Source: Nitrospirota bacterium
GTDB lineage: Bacteria; Nitrospirota; Nitrospiria; Nitrospirales; UBA8639
Length of the DNA: 19,030 bases
Reading direction: 5' to 3'
NCBI GenBank assembly: GCA_029879555.1
Contig: JAOUQB010000010.1
Location: 1-19,030 of the forward strand
Shown: one piece after another, positions 1 through 7,930 of the stretch
How positions within the stretch are numbered: position 1 is the first letter of the stretch
Layout of the letters: each line of letters starts with the position of its first letter
The notes under the pieces: model-generated
The model's database searches: none
What the model saw: the letters and a program-made list of their open reading frames with translations, nothing else
Told to the model about the DNA's origin: nothing
Program-made: the position numbers and the translations under genes

Positions 1-1240
1 TTTTTTGGGTGATGGCCACGAACTCAGCGAACTGGTTAGGCGAATCGCTCCAGATTTCAAGGCATTGGAGTTCCATGGTTGGCTGGTTCAATCGCCAGAG
101 TGCACCGACTTGCCATTCGAGGCTGAGACACACGGCAGACAGGATTTCCTGAGAGGCCTGTGTAATGGTTTTGGCTTCGGCCAATGTTCGTGCGATGGCA
201 TATTGCGCGGTTAATCGCCGGGCCATGATTTTTTCCTCTGTCAAATCACGCACTAAAGCAATGAAGACACGTCGTCCTGACAACTGGGCCTCCGTAACGG
301 CAAGAGATAACGGAAACGTGCTGTTGTCTTGACGTTGGGCGGTTACTTCTCGTCGAGTATCCAAGATATGATGATTACCCGTCTTCATGTAGGGGGCCAT
401 GTACTCTGTGTGAAGCTCACTCTCGGGTTTTGGTATCAGAATACTAAAGTTTTTTCCGATGACGTCGGACGCCATATACCGAAAGATGCGTTCCGCCGTC
501 GGATTGAATGTTTCAATCATTCCAGATTCGTCAGTCGTGATAATGCCGTCTGCGGCATGGGCAATGATGGCGCGCGTATGGGCTTCACTGGCCTCCAATT
601 GCCGAATGATGGGATGGCTGATTCGAAAGAGGAGAAACCCACCAAGGGTAATAATCCCGAGACCCACAAGGATCGTGACAATCGCGGCCTGAATAAAAGG
701 CTGGCGGATTTCTTGAAGATCAATTTTTGATACGAGCCCGAGATTGAGCACGGCAACGGGTTCATAGGCCCCCAAGACCGTCGCTCCTCGGTAATCCAGG
801 CCCACGATGGTTCCTGATTTCCCTGAGAGGGCGAGGCGCATCGGTTCCGCCAGCTTCCCGGCGAATGGCGTCGGTTGCGGGTGATCGAGGTCAATATGTC
901 GGTGGGGTAAAATCCAGACGATGTTATTTCCCTCGCGACGCCCTAGGGTGATTTCGCCTGTTCGACCAAACCCCTTGTTGAACTTATGGGCCTCGATGAT
1001 TTGGCTGAGTGTCGCACCTTGAGCGCCTTCAAGATGGTCCAGCACACTGAACTCTTCATCAAATCTGGCCACGGCTTCCATGAGCCGGGCCTGGGTCTGA
1101 GTAAATTCTGTCAGTCGAACGCGTTCTTCTTCAAAGGCTGTTTGATACAGGAGGGTAATGGCCACCACGGCCATGGCCGAGCATGCCAGGGTGAGGATGA
1201 CGAGCAGAAGGAAAATTCGCTGTCGAACTGTTCGATACAT
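1..1240 (-). CDS. Membrane-bound PAS/GAF sensor protein, C-terminal part cut by window edge
   Basis: An open frame of 413 codons runs from an ATG at 1240-1238 to the window edge without a stop, so the output domain is missing. The N-terminus has a transmembrane helix (about residues 9-31), then an extracytoplasmic sensor region of about 150 residues, a second helix (about 183-205), a PAS domain (about 219-335, with DGIITTDESG and a closing VRDLTEE) and the start of what looks like a GAF domain (from about 345). This layout is usual in sensor histidine kinases, often hybrid ones, but no kinase domain can be seen here, so a diguanylate cyclase or other output is possible. A purine-rich AAGGGATG lies just upstream of the ATG. 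The gene follows the response regulator on the same strand after a gap of about 320 bases, so it may have its own promoter. The domain reading is by eye. Confidence 0.85.
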   Translation of the reverse strand, partial: MYRTVRQRIFLLLVILTLACSAMAVVAITLLYQTAFEEERVRLTEFTQTQARLMEAVARFDEEFSVLDHLEGAQGATLSQIIEAHKFNKGFGRTGEITLGRREGNNIVWILPHRHIDLDHPQPTPFAGKLAEPMRLALSGKSGTIVGLDYRGATVLGAYEPVAVLNLGLVSKIDLQEIRQPFIQAAIVTILVGLGIITLGGFLLFRISHPIIRQLEASEAHTRAIIAHAADGIITTDESGMIETFNPTAERIFRYMASDVIGKNFSILIPKPESELHTEYMAPYMKTGNHHILDTRREVTAQRQDNSTFPLSLAVTEAQLSGRRVFIALVRDLTEEKIMARRLTAQYAIARTLAEAKTITQASQEILSAVCLSLEWQVGALWRLNQPTMELQCLEIWSDSPNQFAEFVAITQK

Positions 1241-1563
1241 TTCATCCCTTGGACGATGGCTTGAGAAGCCTAGTGGGAACGAGAGGAAAATCGTGGAACT
1301 AGTGTAGTCCTCTTTAAGGAAAAATTCTAGTCAGTCAGGTGGCTTGAACGTTTGAAACGTGATGAGGAAGAACTAATCTGGCATTCATCGGCCAGACTTG
1401 TGGATCAGATGTGGTCGTAGGCTTTGAAGACAGGGAACAAGTTTCCAGGTGGGTAAATGGCTTGTGAGGCCTTGGGAGTGCAAAGGAAGTTCAAGCGGTC
1501 TTCCCTGTCCAAAGAAGTATGGAAGGAAAAGATTTTGTGCGTTTCAAGAAAACAACAGGCAGC
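1241..1563. other. Intergenic region with a 13-base palindrome
   Basis: I see no convincing gene here. The region lies between the end of the response regulator and the start of the PAS/GAF sensor, both on the minus strand. It should hold the 3' end of the operon transcript and perhaps the sensor's promoter. The only structured element I find is a perfect 13-base palindrome, ACGTTTGAAACGT, at 1348-1360, about 108 bases upstream of the sensor ATG, which could be an operator. No clear Rho-independent terminator is visible after the response regulator. Confidence 0.5.
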
Positions 1564-2232
1564 TTAGTCTGAAATTTTATAGCCTATGTCACGCACGGTC
1601 TGGATGAGTTTTGGGGAGAAGCCTTTATCGATTTTATTGCGGAGATAACGGATATAGACATCGACGACATTGGTGCCCGGATCATGGTGTTGGCCCCACA
1701 CCTGTTCCAAAATCATGGTTCGGCTCAAGGGACGGTTCGGACGAGACATGAGGTATTCCAACAGCGCAAACTCTTTGGCAGTCAGGGCGATGGATTGTTG
1801 AGCACGCGTGACTTCCCGGGTGTCCTTGTTTAAACAGAGATCGCCCACCTGAAGGGTTGTGGGTGTTTCTTGGTAGATGCCACGTCTGAGAAGGGCCTGA
1901 ACTCTTGCGAGCAATTCTTCGAAGGCAAAAGGTTTGGTTAAATAATCATCGGCCCCCCTTTTGAGCCCTTCCACTTTATCTTCAAGCGTATCCCGTGCTG
2001 TGAGCATGAGAATGGGGGTGTGAATGCCTTCCTGTCTCAGTGTTTGGCAAATGTCCTTTCCAGTCAGTCCGGGTAACAAGAAATCGAGGATAAGGAGTCC
2101 ATAGTTTCCTCTCCCCAACTCCAATCCTTGCGGACCGGTGGCAGCCGTGTCGACTTGATAGCCCTCGGCTTCTAGGCCACGTTTAATAAATTGGGTAATG
2201 CGGTCGTCATCCTCGATGAGTAGTAATCTCAC
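1564..2232 (-). CDS. OmpR/PhoB-family response regulator
   Basis: A 222-residue two-domain DNA-binding response regulator, the usual length for this family. The receiver domain (about 1-118) shows the acidic cluster EDDD at 7-10, the phosphoacceptor Asp50 in LILDFLLPG, the switch Thr78 in MLTARD and Lys100 in YLTKPF. The C-terminal winged helix (about 125-222) has family signatures including LTAKEFALLEYL, VVDVYIRYLRNKID and RDIGYK. The start is a GTG at 2232-2230. It lies inside the 3' end of the upstream histidine kinase gene, overlapping it by 26 bases, so the two are almost certainly translationally coupled and form a cognate pair. The gene is the last of a run holding a porin, a small binding protein and the kinase, whose expression it probably controls along with other targets. 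The ligand or stress sensed cannot be read from the sequence. Confidence 0.95.
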   Translation of the reverse strand: MRLLLIEDDDRITQFIKRGLEAEGYQVDTAATGPQGLELGRGNYGLLILDFLLPGLTGKDICQTLRQEGIHTPILMLTARDTLEDKVEGLKRGADDYLTKPFAFEELLARVQALLRRGIYQETPTTLQVGDLCLNKDTREVTRAQQSIALTAKEFALLEYLMSRPNRPLSRTMILEQVWGQHHDPGTNVVDVYIRYLRNKIDKGFSPKLIQTVRDIGYKISD

Positions 2233-4069
2233 GTGCCATCTCGCTCGTAAAGGTTTGTTGGGGGAATTGAAGTGTCACGGTGGAACCTTCTCCCAGGCGG
2301 CTGGAAAAGTGAATGTGCCCTCCATGGGCTTCTGTAATCCATTTGGCTATGGCTAAGCCTAATCCAGCTCCCGGTTGGGTATGGTCTTTCACTCGGTGTC
2401 CCCGGTAAAAACGGTCAAAAATATGAGGGAGTTCCTGCTCGGCAATTCCTTGTCCGTGATCGATGATTTCGATAGTCGTATCGTCGGAATTCTGGCGTGC
2501 CCCCATTTGTATGTGGCTGTTGGCATCGGAATATTTGATGGCATTGTCTAAGAGAATGAGGAGAAGTTGCTTTAGCCGTTGAGGGTCTCCGAAGAGATTC
2601 ATCGAGTCTGGAGCATTCACGAAGGTAATGGAGATATTTTTTTTCCGAGCGAGCACCGTAGCTTCTTGCCGTACGTCTTGTAAGAGTTTCTCTAAAGATA
2701 GTTCGCTCTTAGTAATTTGGATCGTCCCTGTTTCTGAACGGGCAAGAAACAGGAGATCGCTGACCAATTGATTGACCTCTCCGGTCAATTGGACAATGCG
2801 CTCCAAGGAGGTTTTATATTCGAGAAGGGGCTTGTCTTTTCCTCGGAGGGTCACTTCGGCTTCACCGCGAATAACGGTCAATGGGGTGCGAAGTTCATGG
2901 CTGATGTCGGCAAAAAATTGTGATCGTAATTGGTCCAATTCTTTCAGCCGGGCATTGGCTTTTTCTAAGGCAGCTTGCGCCTTTTTTCGTTCAGTGATGT
3001 CTTGAGCTAAACAGGCAATTCCTTGAATGGTCTCATTGGCCTCTTTGATCGTGGCAGCTGAAAATAAAACGGGGATCAATTTTCCGTGTTTAGTCCGATA
3101 ACAGCTCTCAACATGGCCAAAACTGCCCTCTTTGAGTAATTGGCTGATCCGTTCTGGGGGCAAGAGATTCTGCGTGGATGGAAAGAGAATGTTAATGTGT
3201 TGGCCAATGAGTTCATCACATTGGAATCCTAGGAGCTGCTCAGTCGAACGGTTTATGGATTGAATGATGCCCTTCGTATCCAAGACCACTAAACAATCCA
3301 ACATGGATGTTAGAATGCTGTCTAAATAATCTTTCGAGACGGTGGTTTTGTAGAGCCGTTCCGTCATTTGATTGAACCCGGTGGTGAGTTGTCCTAATTC
3401 ATCATTGGAATGAACGGGGACTAAAATATCCAGTCGGCCAGATGCCACCTGTTTCGTGGCGTCCGTGAGTGGAGTAATCACTTGTAAGGATTGGCGAAGG
3501 AGGACGAATACTAGTCCTCCGCCAACAGCCATAATGAAGACACTGATTCCCAATGTTCGCCAAAGAACGAGATGAAGGCGGGCTTCCAGCGATTGACGAT
3601 CCAGGATGACGCGGATCCAGCCCTGCGTGTTTGGAGGGCCGACCTGATCTGAGGAAAACGGGAAGGAAACGGGATGGAAAAATTCAGTCACTCTCATGTG
3701 GTTGGGCAATAACGACTCCCGAGATGAGCGAGTCGGTGAGGTGCTCAACGCCAGCTCGGATGAGGCCAATTCAATGATGGAAGATTCTATCCACAGATTG
3801 GACCGTCCGGTATAGGCGAGGATTGCCAGGACGCCTTCTGCCTCGCCCAGGGATTGCAAGAGCGTCGTGAAGCCTTCGACATCCTGGGTCTGATAATAGT
3901 TCATCGATTCGGAGGCGATGGCTTTGGCTAATTCCCGGCCTCGAATATTGAATTCCTCAAACATGGCTTCTCGAGTCGCTTGATAGGTAAAAAACGTTAA
4001 CCCGCCATTGGCCCCGATCAGGATCAGCACCACAATCACCAAGAGTTTGTGCCACAAACGAACACACAT
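2207..4069 (-). CDS. Sensor histidine kinase with HAMP and PAS domains
   Basis: A 620-residue membrane histidine kinase. Order: transmembrane helix 1 (about 8-28), periplasmic sensor region (about 30-168), helix 2 (about 170-191), HAMP linker (about 192-245), PAS domain (about 248-360, ending in CLAQDITERKKA), a short coiled coil, HisKA with the phosphoacceptor His391 in ISHELRTPL, and HATPase_c with N box LLDNAIKYS (about 507-514), G1 box DHGQGI (537-542) and G2 box GAGLGLAI (567-574). All catalytic motifs are intact. The ATG at 4069 is only 5 bases after the stop of the binding-protein gene, with AGGAGGGTGAG upstream, so it is cotranscribed with it. The 3' end overlaps the response regulator by 26 bases. 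Placement after a porin and a small PstS-like protein suggests the periplasmic domain senses a solute handled by them or an envelope signal; that is inference. Confidence 0.95.
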   Translation of the reverse strand: MCVRLWHKLLVIVVLILIGANGGLTFFTYQATREAMFEEFNIRGRELAKAIASESMNYYQTQDVEGFTTLLQSLGEAEGVLAILAYTGRSNLWIESSIIELASSELALSTSPTRSSRESLLPNHMRVTEFFHPVSFPFSSDQVGPPNTQGWIRVILDRQSLEARLHLVLWRTLGISVFIMAVGGGLVFVLLRQSLQVITPLTDATKQVASGRLDILVPVHSNDELGQLTTGFNQMTERLYKTTVSKDYLDSILTSMLDCLVVLDTKGIIQSINRSTEQLLGFQCDELIGQHINILFPSTQNLLPPERISQLLKEGSFGHVESCYRTKHGKLIPVLFSAATIKEANETIQGIACLAQDITERKKAQAALEKANARLKELDQLRSQFFADISHELRTPLTVIRGEAEVTLRGKDKPLLEYKTSLERIVQLTGEVNQLVSDLLFLARSETGTIQITKSELSLEKLLQDVRQEATVLARKKNISITFVNAPDSMNLFGDPQRLKQLLLILLDNAIKYSDANSHIQMGARQNSDDTTIEIIDHGQGIAEQELPHIFDRFYRGHRVKDHTQPGAGLGLAIAKWITEAHGGHIHFSSRLGEGSTVTLQFPQQTFTSEMAREITTHRG

Positions 4070-4074
4070 GGAGA

Positions 4075-4521
4075 TTACTCACCCTCCTCTTTGAGGATGA
4101 AAATCACCTTGATCGTTTCGTTCACCGAAGACAACTTTACATATCCAATCGCCCCGTCGATAGCGGCCACAAACCGAATGACCGCTTCGTCGGATCGTTG
4201 AATGAGACTCTGGACAGCGACCGGGGTTCCGGGCCGGAGAAATTGTTGGTCGGAGCGGGCATTGAGAACCTTTTGGTAAAAATGCTCTCGGCTATCAGAG
4301 GAAATTTCCCGATTGACTAATTTGATTCGACCTCCGTGTGCCCAATGCAGTTCTTCGCCTCGATACATTGCCGCAATGCTGGTTTTTGTCAGGGACGTGA
4401 CGGGATTGTGCGTATTGACGATCACCGCTAATGGTTCAGCCAGCGCATAGGGAGATCCACCCCACGCACCGATAGCCAACATCCATCCAAAAATTGAAAA
4501 CACGAGAGTTCGTAAAGGCAT
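4075..4521 (-). CDS. Small PstS-like periplasmic substrate-binding protein
   Basis: A 148-residue protein with a signal peptide ending near ALA-EP (about residue 28), so it is probably periplasmic. The mature part resembles the short PBP-like proteins annotated as phosphate ABC transporter substrate-binding proteins: an early AVIVNTHNPV strand, the helix LTKTSIAAMYRGEELHW, then VNREISSDSREHFYQKVL, and a late GAIGYVKLSS. At about 120 mature residues it is less than half of a full PstS, and no permease or ATPase genes are near, so it is unlikely to feed an ABC importer. It starts 20 bases after the porin stop with no good ribosome site, suggesting translational coupling, and ends 5 bases before the histidine kinase. 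The likely role is to deliver a ligand to, or modulate, the kinase or the porin. Ligand identity (phosphate or another oxyanion) is not shown by the sequence. Confidence 0.8.
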   Translation of the reverse strand: MPLRTLVFSIFGWMLAIGAWGGSPYALAEPLAVIVNTHNPVTSLTKTSIAAMYRGEELHWAHGGRIKLVNREISSDSREHFYQKVLNARSDQQFLRPGTPVAVQSLIQRSDEAVIRFVAAIDGAIGYVKLSSVNETIKVIFILKEEGE

Positions 4522-4541
4522 GTGGATGTGTCGAAGAAGAG

Positions 4542-5825
4542 TTAGAACAGCCAGGCAATAGATGCGATAAAGCCATTCCAGCTTTGGCGCTCAATGCCTC
4601 CGTTATTAATTTGGTATTCGGTTTTAATGACGTAATTTTCAATGGGCCGGTAATTCAGTCCAACCGTAAAACGATCTTCGGTTAAACTACCGGTTCCCGC
4701 GTTGGTGGCAATGCGAGCATGGTCAAATCGTCCCACGAGCGTAAACGTCGGGTGGGTATAGGGCTCTCCCAAAAAGGTGTGATCGAACAGGCTTGGCCAA
4801 AAATGATAATTTACTTGTGCGTAATATCCATAGAGTCGAGAGGGAGTGTTTGACCCATTGATATCAAAGTGGGCGAATTCTCCTTTGAGTTCAAAATCTT
4901 CCCAGAATGGGATTCCCCGTGGTTTTAATTCCAAATCCACATCGATACCGGTAATGGTTTTTCCGTTCCCAGGGCTTGAGGCTCCTCGATAGCCACTTAC
5001 CCCAATTTCGTATTGATCAGCCAGCTTGACCGTGGCTCTCCCAACCACCGCCTTTTGCCCATTGTTGTCCCGAGTCAAAGGAGACTTGGCATCTTGAAGC
5101 CCGCCATTTGTGGAAGAAAATTGATCAGTGAGGCCATTGATCACCGCGACTTCATAGGTACTGATGACGTTCGGCGACCAAGGGATCAGGCCGAAGAGAC
5201 TAGCTCCCAAATCGCCCCAGGTGGTGGGCACGATTTGGCGTGCGACGAGTGGGCGGTCGGTCAGATCTCTTCTTGGATCAAAGTGATCTAAATTCCATTT
5301 GCCAAATGGAACCAACACCACCCCGCCACGTAAATTGATCCATTTAGCGAGGAGCAGATCAACGTACGCTTGTTCCGCCTCGGCTTCACCCTCCGGGATG
5401 CCGAGGTCAATTTCATTATAAAAACGAATGCGGTCATGAATCTGCCCGGCGATGAGCACTTCCAGTTTGCCTTCAAAAGAGGTTTTCGATCCGCCGAAGG
5501 CTTCGAACTCAATGGCCCCGTATCCCCCAAGAATCACTCGTTGGGATATTTCATCGAGAATGGAGTTTTGTTGCGATTCCAGGACTTCCACGCGATCCTT
5601 GAGTGTTTGGATTTCCTGTTCATAGACGTCAGGCTTGTCGACAGTCTGAGGCACAGTGGCATTGGATAGACGTTCTTGGGCTCCGAATCCCCCTCCTGGG
5701 ATCAGGATGATTCCCCACATGGTCACGGACACCAAACACGAGAGACGAAAGTTTCGAATGACCCACGATCTATGTGACCGTGGCTCATGGGGGTGACATC
5801 CGAATACAGAATTAGAACTTGCCAT
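4542..5825 (-). CDS. Outer-membrane porin, phosphate-porin (OprO/P)-like, paralogue of the gene at 14489
   Basis: A 427-residue predicted outer-membrane barrel. I chose the ATG at 5825 because AAGAGGT lies a proper distance upstream and it begins just inside the end of the preceding gene (14-base overlap); the frame is open further upstream but that part reads as shadow. The N-terminus is long for a signal peptide, with the hydrophobic stretch at about 29-48 and likely cleavage after GFGA. Residues about 66-95 form a short coiled coil, as in trimeric porins. The rest alternates as beta strands and ends in Phe (SIAWLF). The segment LVPFGKWNLDHFDPRRDLTD at about 171-190 matches a segment of the second porin in this window (LLPLGKFNLLHDAPLRDLTE). 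It lies directly before the small binding protein and the two-component genes. Substrate unknown; an anion or metal chelate is plausible. Confidence 0.85.
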   Translation of the reverse strand: MASSNSVFGCHPHEPRSHRSWVIRNFRLSCLVSVTMWGIILIPGGGFGAQERLSNATVPQTVDKPDVYEQEIQTLKDRVEVLESQQNSILDEISQRVILGGYGAIEFEAFGGSKTSFEGKLEVLIAGQIHDRIRFYNEIDLGIPEGEAEAEQAYVDLLLAKWINLRGGVVLVPFGKWNLDHFDPRRDLTDRPLVARQIVPTTWGDLGASLFGLIPWSPNVISTYEVAVINGLTDQFSSTNGGLQDAKSPLTRDNNGQKAVVGRATVKLADQYEIGVSGYRGASSPGNGKTITGIDVDLELKPRGIPFWEDFELKGEFAHFDINGSNTPSRLYGYYAQVNYHFWPSLFDHTFLGEPYTHPTFTLVGRFDHARIATNAGTGSLTEDRFTVGLNYRPIENYVIKTEYQINNGGIERQSWNGFIASIAWLF

Positions 5826-6429
5826 AGGAAGACCTCTTAGGAATTGGAGTGATAATCCAATGTGGGAAATCGTGTGTTGAGCGTGAGGAGGGCGTAAACA
5901 TTCGCTGGGTTGATTGAGGGGAAAATTCCCAGCGAATCGTCGGTGGTCGTGCGAGACTGGCCGAAATGTCAAAGGTTGCTCGTTGAAGTTCTTGAATAAT
6001 GAGGTGAAACTCATTCTGATGAATAAAGCAGAACCCCTTGGTATAGAGATGGCTGGCTTGGTCTGTTCTGACTCGAAAGTCAATCACTTCCTCCGGAAGA
6101 GCCTGTCCAAAGGCTTTAGGCAGTTCTCTTGCGAGAAGCGTTACTTGATAGTCGGTAAAGGTGGGGCGTCGTTTTCCCATGTGAGAGGAAAATAGCTCAC
6201 TGTGCTGATAGTGAATTTGGTGTAAGAGATCTCGAAGTTGAGCGGTCTCAACATCGGCCGGGTGGGCGAAATTGGTGAGGATAGGATAACCGCTTGGCCA
6301 TTCCCGGAGATCCACCCATTCGGTTTCAGTTTGGTAGATCGTCATGTGTGGAGGAGAGGTACAGGACACGCTGGTGGCACAAAGAGCCCATAGCATCAAA
6401 TAATATTTCAACTGAATGTTCATTCTCAT
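5812..6429 (-). CDS. Probable lipoprotein or secreted protein of unknown function
   Basis: A 205-residue protein starting at the ATG at 6429 (a second ATG two codons later, at 6423, is equally possible); GGTGGGGACC lies just upstream. The N-terminus MRMNIQLKYYLMLWALC is followed by ATSVSC, which could be a weak lipobox (Cys at about residue 23), so lipid anchoring is possible but not certain. The mature part contains no motif I recognise; it has an aromatic-rich start (QTETEWVDLREWPSGYP) and a central helical region with many His and Arg residues. The frame continues upstream of 6429, but that part looks non-coding. It overlaps the porin start by 14 bases, so it is translated together with the porin and may be an accessory of it. 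I do not recognise the family. Confidence 0.65.
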   Translation of the reverse strand: MRMNIQLKYYLMLWALCATSVSCTSPPHMTIYQTETEWVDLREWPSGYPILTNFAHPADVETAQLRDLLHQIHYQHSELFSSHMGKRRPTFTDYQVTLLARELPKAFGQALPEEVIDFRVRTDQASHLYTKGFCFIHQNEFHLIIQELQRATFDISASLARPPTIRWEFSPQSTQRMFTPSSRSTHDFPHWIITPIPKRSSYGKF

Positions 6430-6458
6430 TGGTCCCCACCATAGAAAAATGATCCTAT

Positions 6459-6471
6459 GGCGGCAACCGCC
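6459..6471 (-). other. Short intergenic hairpin
   Basis: GGCGG-CAA-CCGCC forms a perfect 5-base-pair stem between the two lipoprotein genes. On the minus strand it is followed eight bases later by ATTTTTC, which is too far for a strong intrinsic terminator. It might act as a weak attenuator or an mRNA stability element within the operon. Confidence 0.25.
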
Positions 6472-6529
6472 TTGCTGAAGTAATGGGATGAATGCAGTTA
6501 TTAATGACACAATAGGAATCATCTCGACT

Positions 6530-6898
6530 TCAATGCTTCGGACCAACCTGGGACTTGGGAAAGTGCCTGATCGGTCCATTGGGTGGTCTGACCGGTGGTG
6601 CAGTAGTTGATGGCCGAATTTGCGGCCCCTTGGTGCGATTTAAGGACTGGTCAATTTGTTGAGGCGGATGCTCAGATTCTTTCTCGTTCGTATGATCCTC
6701 TGCAAATCCTTGACGCAGCAATCGCAGTTGAATGACTGTGGGTAATACGCCCGGTTCCATCTTCTGTTCATGATCCATTCTTGAGTGTTGTGTTCTTGGA
6801 TTAGGCGTATTGATGTCGGGGGAAGGTGTCGACGAACATGCGGCAAGTAAGATGATGTTTACCAATAGGGATATTTGTGACCCGTTCACCACGACCAT
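6530..6898 (-). CDS. Small proline-rich lipoprotein, unknown function
   Basis: A 122-residue protein whose N-terminus has a short hydrophobic core and a good lipobox, LLAAC (Cys21), so it should be a lipoprotein. The mature part is low in hydrophobic residues and rich in Pro, Gln, Asn and charged residues, ending in a Pro/Arg-rich tail (TTAPPVRPPNGPIRHFPK). It looks disordered, like a tether or periplasmic linker. The ATG at 6898 lacks a clear ribosome site; a GTG start a few codons downstream cannot be excluded. It lies about 100 bases upstream of the next lipoprotein gene on the same strand and may be the first gene of the porin/two-component operon. No known family recognised. Confidence 0.55.
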   Translation of the reverse strand: MVVVNGSQISLLVNIILLAACSSTPSPDINTPNPRTQHSRMDHEQKMEPGVLPTVIQLRLLRQGFAEDHTNEKESEHPPQQIDQSLNRTKGPQIRPSTTAPPVRPPNGPIRHFPKSQVGPKH

Positions 6899-7173
6899 TC
6901 AATAACTGGTACCCATGCCTGTCTACTCAAAAAAAATCGCGTTATGTTTTCCATAGCGGTGGACTCATTTGGCCACAGGCTCAAGGCTTTTTTGTTGGGG
7001 GAGATGTCATCCCCACTTCTGAAGAACGTCATGGCTCCCTGGCGCCTCAACTTATCCGAGCCAAATGAGAAATTGATGAGAGTGACATGAAAAGAACATG
7101 AGAATTTCCCCTTTGCGTTCCTCTCCCTCGTGGCCACTCACTCGTATATGAGCTGAATTTCCGCTACAAATGC

Positions 7174-7533
7174 TTATCGATCAGCCCGCCGATCTTCGCG
7201 TCTGTCCTGGCGTCGATCCTCGCGCCGGTCTTCTCGACGATCACGTTGCTGATCGTTTTGTCGGTCTTCCCTGCGGTCCATTCTCCGGTCTTCTCGCCGG
7301 TTGTCCTGTCGAGCCATCCGCTGGTTATCTCGTGGTTCTCCTTGGTGAATCTCTCGCCTTTCCTTGCCATGCGATCCATGGGAAGATCCAAAATGCAGAG
7401 AACCCCGGCCAGAGTTCATGGATCCTTTCCCGGAATTCAGCGAACCCGGCCCGGAATGGCCATCATGGGCGACACTCTCCATTGCTGGGAGCATGAGAAA
7501 CGTGGTGGTGAAGATGAGCATCTTGAGTGTCAT
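7174..7533 (-). CDS. Secreted Arg/Asp-rich repeat protein
   Basis: A 119-residue protein. A signal peptide (MTLKMLIFTTTFLMLPAMESVA, cleavage before HDG) is followed by a Gly/Ser/His-rich stretch (about 23-55), then a strongly charged tail built from repeats of RREDRR/DRREDRQ type (about 75-119). The ATG at 7533 is preceded by AAAAGGAGG at ideal spacing, strong evidence that it is translated. Such short secreted proteins with charged repeats are common in Nitrospirota and proteobacteria and have no known function; roles in binding polyanions, metals or the cell surface are possible. It is divergent from the sigma-factor gene and is followed on its own strand by the small lipoprotein after a gap of about 275 bases. 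The repeat codes for alternating acidic and basic residues, so a single extended or helical charged rod is likely. Confidence 0.75.
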   Translation of the reverse strand: MTLKMLIFTTTFLMLPAMESVAHDGHSGPGSLNSGKGSMNSGRGSLHFGSSHGSHGKERREIHQGEPRDNQRMARQDNRREDRRMDRREDRQNDQQRDRREDRREDRRQDRREDRRADR

Positions 7534-7930
7534 GGGGCCTCCTTTTGGGACAATGAGATTGTGAGCGGTTGATCGGGTGCGGCAGGATTTTCTTTGCCGT
7601 GAAGCTACGAACCGTTAGATCAACCACTAAAAATTTTATGCTAGCCAAATCCTCGATGCTGTCGTATGGTTGGTTGGACGAAGGAATTGGGTAGATGTAA
7701 ACCTCAAATTCATGAATAAGTGCAGACTGATGGGCGATGCGAATTCTGGTGTCTAGGGCTTGCGAGGAAGTCTTTCCCTAACCTATTGTTTTTCTTTGTG
7801 ATTATGAGAAAATTTTCTGTCATTCTTCTCTGGTTCCCTCGTTTACGTTTGAGGTTGATGGGACGTCTAACTCAACAAGGGTGCATGGCCGCAGTTCCAT
7901 TGATCAGGGAAATGTTAAAAGGAACCCTGA
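7534..7930. other. Divergent intergenic region
   Basis: This stretch separates the minus-strand repeat protein (starts 7533) from the plus-strand ECF sigma operon (starts 7931), so it should contain promoters for both. I could not pick out a convincing -35/-10 pair or an ECF-type autoregulatory promoter by eye. The only clear structure is the nested inverted repeat at 7567-7625. A short open frame reading into the sigma start (ends at 7938) has no ribosome site and is probably chance. Confidence 0.5.
7567..7625 (-). repeat. Nested inverted repeats in the leader of the Arg/Asp-rich protein gene
   Basis: GGTTGATC at 7567-7574 is mirrored by GATCAACC at 7618-7625. Inside it CGGCA (7580-7584) pairs with TGCCG (7595-7599). 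If transcribed towards the minus-strand gene at 7533, the leader could fold into a two-stage hairpin ending about 33 bases before the ATG, leaving the AAAAGGAGG ribosome site free. It could equally be a protein-binding site. No match to a named riboswitch class is claimed. Confidence 0.35.

Noticed and set aside
5826..6083. Longer N-terminus of the first porin
   Set aside because: It would lie fully inside the preceding gene, lacks a ribosome site and puts about 86 polar residues ahead of the signal peptide.
4075..6083. Pho regulon reading (PhoB/PhoR with PstS)
   Set aside because: The binding protein is too short for PstS, there are no pstCAB or phoU genes, and I found no clear Pho boxes, so the names phoB/phoR are not justified.
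6430..6579. Longer N-terminus of the lipoprotein at 5812-6429
   Set aside because: It would bury the signal peptide and overlap the previous gene; the ATG pair at 6429/6423 has a better ribosome site.
6965..7069. Inverted repeat CTCATTTGG / CCAAATGAG about 90 bases apart
   Set aside because: Arms are short and far apart, with no tail or other sign of a mobile element or terminator; a chance match is likely.
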